Source: Eumeta japonica
Taxonomy: Eukaryota > Arthropoda > Insecta > Lepidoptera > Psychidae
Length of the DNA stretch: 64,000 nucleotides
Assembly: GCA_005406025.1 (NCBI GenBank)
Contig: BGZK01000005.1
Location: 1,364,001-1,428,000, forward strand
Direction of reading: 5' to 3'
The position numbers and the translations under genes are program-made. The notes beneath the pieces are model-generated. The model was not told where the DNA came from and ran no database searches. It was given only the letters and a program-made list of their open reading frames with translations. Each line of letters opens with the position of its first letter. The first letter of the stretch is position 1. Shown in pieces: positions 60,511-64,000 of the stretch.

Positions 60511-61784
60511 TATCAAGTTGAGAAAGTAAAAATATCAATGTCACTTACAAGTAATTGTGTACATGCCTCTTCGCGTCTGGGAGCGAAATAGAACACATTC
60601 GTGATCTACAACATGACTTTTACGTTTATGTTTAGATAGAGAATACAACGGCATCTCGTCGAAGCAATTAAAAGCACCCTGATTTCTTGTCATATATTTT
60701 GATACTTATGCCGGTGCCAGAACTGTCATAGGTCCCAACACGATCGGACGTAACGTTGGAGATATGCTAGATGCTATACTTTCATACTATAAAAATGTTT
60801 GATGTGCGATATTTCTCTAGTGAGTAGGCCGATCTTCATCATTTATACACCAATCGATTGCTTATATTTTTTACTAATTTTTAACGGTAATCTATAGGCC
60901 AATCGGACTTACAGCGGCCTATAGATGAACGAGCCGAAACATTTGGTGGACTTTTCGAGCTGAGATCAACGCGGCAAGAGGTGCTTTTTAACCTTTAAAT
61001 ACAAAAGTGCCTTATTTAGATAGCGATTAAAGCTAAAAATATTTATACACCTAATTAATACCTTTCCTGCCGTTACAAAGCTGAAATTCTTTGTAGTAAG
61101 TCAAAGACATAGTAATATTACAAATTTTCTACACGAAAATCTCTCCAACCCGAAGGTACAAAAGCGAAGCGGCAACGAGTATCTAATTAAAGGCAAATTA
61201 ATTAATACACACAAAAAGGGAGTTCACAGCTTGTTACCGAAAGTACACATAATTTTGAGTTCGTATAACGATATCGAATTACGTTTAAAAATAATATCTC
61301 TTTGTCTAGATCAATTTGCGTTTTCCGAGTAGAGGAGCTTGAATGGAATAAATGAACGAAGAATCTATTTTTAGCTGCGGGGGCGAGGTTGGGAGGGCGT
61401 TGGGTAGGTACCTCCTTTCGGAGTACCGCAGCGAATGCGTAACGAGCCGGACAAGTGCAAATCGGATCAGTAATTCGCAAGGATTCCGTAATAATTATTG
61501 TTCCGTTAACAGTGGTCAGTTCAGTGTGCTTCTCTCATTTGAACCGCCTCAATATCTAAATATATAAGCATGGCGTCCGACAATATGAATAGAGTAGCTT
61601 TGGCCCGAGGTTCCGTGCGTGTGGATATAGAATTTTTTTTTTTATCTTATATACTAATCGACCACGTTATCAAGTATTATCCTGATACCGGTCCTGCTCG
61701 CGATTCCGATTCCGAACCGACGCTGAACTTGAACCTCTCATGGACATCGCGCTGTTACCAATAAACAATCGGCATAAGTTAGGT

Positions 61785-61985
61785 GTTCGTTCTCCATTCA
61801 CGCGAGCGAAACCGCGAGGAGAAACTGGTATCTTTACAAGCTATAACCTATATCTCATTCTGCTGTGTAAGTTATATTACTGTCAAGTTTCATCAGAATC
61901 CGTTCAATCGTTTTTGCGTGAAAAAGTAATAAACATCCGTCTAATCCTCACAAACTTTCGCGCTTATAATACCATTTGGATAAAC
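61785..61985 (-). mobile_element. Lep1/Helitron-like fragment
   Basis: In reverse it reads in the order of the copy at 30863. The + strand shows 'CACGCGAGCGAAACCGCGAG', 'TTTCATCAGAATCCGTTCAA', 'TCGTTTTTGCGTGAAAAAGT', 'AACATCCGTCTAATCCTCAC' and 'AAACTTTCGCGCTTATAATA'. It is better preserved than most copies here. Confidence 0.75.
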
Positions 61986-62879
61986 TATAATCGGTCAGTC
62001 GTCTGCGATTCTAAAGTTCTTAATTCTGCTTTGTCTTATTACTCGACTAGGTGCATACGTTGAAGTGATAGATAAATATCACGCTGCCAATGAAGATGTA
62101 CTTAGTTAGGTAACTTCAAGTATATAAAATAAAGTAAAGATATACGTATATCTTTTGCCTAAGTTGTTTAATCTGTAGTGTAATATATGTTTCACGTGTA
62201 TTAATATATAATGATATTGCTGTATTTAGTAACAGAATTACGTATTATTAAAAAAAAATCTTTGATAATGCAAAGGTAGTTGTTATTATATGACTGGAAA
62301 TATACAAAATAATAGGATGTCTATATCATAATAAAAGAAATATTTTACAAGATTAGGTGCATTGTACCACAATATACAAATTTCAATAATGTATCTAATA
62401 CAACATAATTACTTAGTTTATTGCATATTAATTAGTTTATTATGTATGTATTAATTAACTTATTACATATTTATGATAATAAATATGTCAATTATATAAT
62501 GCATATCATTTATTGCGCCTAAAAGAAATTGTTTCTTGTGCGTACATATTTTTACTTTACATTTCGAAGTAATACAATTTTCACTTTGAGTATCAAATTG
62601 CACAAATTATCCGGCCAATGTACTTACTGAGACATGTATACATTCTGAAATTTCGAAAGTGCCACAAAATGACAGACATGCGTGATTATTTGCAAAGGTA
62701 CATTCAAATGATCATCCTGAGAATAGGGTTAATGAGTATTTTGTTACTCTAAAAATTGTAATTAAATTATAACCAACGATTTATTATACGATTTGTTATT
62801 ATATTATACGAAAAAAATGGCGGGTTTTTTTTAAACCTAGGGTATAACGTTAACCTATTATTGCTTGCCCTGCCTGCAG

Positions 62880-62986
62880 ATGTACGGCATGCTGACGGTA
62901 CCTCACTCCCCGGGCAAGATCCTGCGGTACCCGGGGCCGTCACGTTCCCGTGTCGGATCTCCCTTCATACCTCCTCAGAGGGACAG
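62880..62986 (+). CDS. Secreted protein, coding exon 4
   Basis: Acceptor TGCCCTGCCTGCAG is strong. Phase 0 entry gives residues 123-157: MYGMLTVPHSPGKILRYPGP, then SRSRVGSPFIPPQRD, plus two bases of an Arg codon. The exon ends ACAG|GTAAAC, a good donor. If it is not spliced, the next codon is TAA (62988-62990) and the protein would end after 158 residues at ...PPQRDR. The donor strength, and a second in-frame exon candidate downstream, favour splicing. GC-rich like exons 1-3. Confidence 0.85.
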
Positions 62987-63179
62987 GTAAACAAATACTT
63001 CTATTAACATCCGCTTTGCCCTCAAGCGGACGGTGTCGGTTTCATTGTACCGATTTTGTTTATTGTTCCGAGCGTTGTACCCGAATTCTGTTAGAAGCAC
63101 AGATCAACATCTGCGAGAAAATTACTTGGCGAGATTCATCTAACGAACTCTTATAGGAATATCAGTTGGTTGATGATAG

Positions 63180-63279
63180 AGCCGTGCTATCGCCAACTTT
63201 GCTGCAGCAGGAGAACAGGCCTGCTCGATCGACCATGCTCTCACAGAATACGGACGTGAAGAAGCAGCTTCCGCTGTAG
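63180..63279 (+). CDS. Secreted protein, probable terminal exon 5
   Basis: Using the AG at 63178-63179 (GGTTGATGATAG), the first base completes Arg158 and the frame runs AVLSPTLLQQENRPARSTML, then SQNTDVKKQLPL, then TAG at 63277-63279. The total is about 190 residues, with Lys-Lys (185-186) near the C-terminus. The coding-like composition and the immediate stop fit a last exon. The doubt is the acceptor: a better-looking one at 63155-63156 (CTCTTATAG) leads into the same frame only from a phase-0 donor, which exon 4 does not offer. From the phase-2 donor it gives a Cys-rich, less plausible reading that ends at a TGA near 63256. Confidence 0.55.
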
Positions 63280-63397
63280 CATTTCGTCCAGCGAATGAAA
63301 ATCCCGGTGGTCCAATCCGCTTCAGTTAAATATGACGATAAGGGGGTTTTCGGGAAAAAAACGTTTTTCTTTCCGAAAAGTCGGCAACGCAATTATC

Positions 63398-63488
63398 ACT
63401 GATATTCAACCAACCGTGAATACTATGGATTTGCGAGTGTCATAGACACTCGCAAATCCATAGTATTCACGGTTGGTTGAATATCAGT
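63398..63488. repeat. Perfect 44-bp inverted repeat with 3-nt loop
   Basis: 63398-63441 is the exact reverse complement of 63445-63488, with only ATA between. No mismatch is visible over 44 bp. It begins 119 bases after the probable stop codon, so it would lie in the 3' UTR if that exon is right. Such perfection means it is either recent or an assembly fold-back. Confidence 0.9.
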
Positions 63489-63648
63489 TCTTTGGTGGCT
63501 GACGTACTCGTTTGTCCCATGGAAATTCCATAAAAATACTACCGTTAGATATGGTATCAGAGGAGCCCTATATTTGATCATGAGAAAACCGAGACAAATC
63601 TCTAAAGACATTAATAACATTTACAGTCTCGTATTTTTCGCTTTACAG

Positions 63649-63840
63649 AAGGGATTGTACATGAACGGTTTTATGAGTGGTTGTGACAATCTTAATGCAG
63701 CGAAACAACTTTTACGACAACTTGTTCATAGTATTAGAAAAAATGGTAATCAATTCGGTCGGTCGGAACTTGTAACTTGTAAAACTATTTCACCCCTATA
63801 TCTAACCCTTTTGTTAGAAAGAGACAATCATACTTTCTAA
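63649..63840 (+). other. Low-confidence alternative exon
   Basis: A very good acceptor (CTCGTATTTTTCGCTTTACAG, ending 63648) opens 63 codons to TAA (63838-63840), reading KGLYMNGFMSGCDNLNAAKQ onward. It has no recognisable domain, it is AT-rich unlike exons 1-4, and its phase 0 does not fit the phase-2 donor of exon 4. It may be an alternative last exon, an exon of another transcript, or chance. Confidence 0.2.
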
Positions 63841-64000
63841 GTTACATGCCATAAGTGGTTTATTGCCGAGAACTTGTTTTTTCAAATCCCAACTCAAATC
63901 GGTGATCAATTTATTCTACTTGCCTTATTATCATTCTCATACAAATTACAACTATAAAAATCTTGCTCATAGTAATAGTAAAGTAGCGAAAATTAATTTA

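Larger units (their letters stand above)
59094..62879 (+). other. Intron 3 of the secreted-protein gene
   Basis: 3.79 kb, phase 0, GTAAGG ... CTGCAG. AT-rich apart from a microsatellite cluster at 60.4-60.5 kb and a Lep1-like piece at 61.8-62.0 kb. I see nothing else I can name; a GC-richer stretch at 61350-61450 has no recognised domain. Confidence 0.8.

Overview
This window looks like nuclear DNA from an insect, most likely a moth or butterfly. Base composition is strongly AT-rich. Intergenic and intronic sequence is full of repeats that I recognise as lepidopteran: tRNA-headed SINEs, Lep1/Helitron-like pieces with ACTAGC or GCTAGT ends, CR1-like LINE remnants, a decayed mariner, and a short family ending in a degenerate 'GATTCCGACTCCCACTTGGCC' motif. 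There are no operons, Shine-Dalgarno sites, CRISPR arrays or other prokaryotic features. Most open frames in the window are chance or repeat-derived.

One gene is well supported. It lies on the + strand and is split over at least four short, GC-rich coding exons (30696-30848, 54224-54340, 58997-59093, 62880-62986), with a likely terminal exon at 63180-63279. The exons join in frame across GT/AG sites with matched phases. The product is a small secreted protein of about 190 residues. It has a signal peptide, one cysteine after the signal, and a Lys-Arg site just after the first coding junction. I do not recognise it with certainty; it has the look of a secreted peptide precursor. Intron 1 is about 23.4 kb and carries most of the repeats.

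Layout: 1-1.1 kb is AT-rich with nothing recognised. 1.1-2.8 kb is a GC-rich island with a tandem repeat of about 347 bp. 2.8-30.6 kb is noncoding upstream sequence with two CR1-like reverse transcriptase remnants (about 5.1 kb and 20.5-22.1 kb), several SINEs, microsatellites and an 18-bp minisatellite. 30.7-63.3 kb is the secreted-protein gene. Its first intron holds a 2.5-kb element with long terminal inverted repeats (31.5-34.0 kb), a pogo-like MITE (39.07-39.57 kb) and an isolated exon-like block with an internal stop (42.86-43.12 kb). Intron 2 holds a decayed mariner (57.1-57.4 kb). Just beyond the likely stop codon is a perfect 44-bp inverted repeat with a 3-nt loop (63.40-63.49 kb).

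The strongest candidates for something new are the secreted-protein gene, the long-TIR element, the GC-rich tandem array, the exon-like block at 42.9 kb and the hairpin at 63.4 kb. None of these amounts to a recognisable new multi-gene system.
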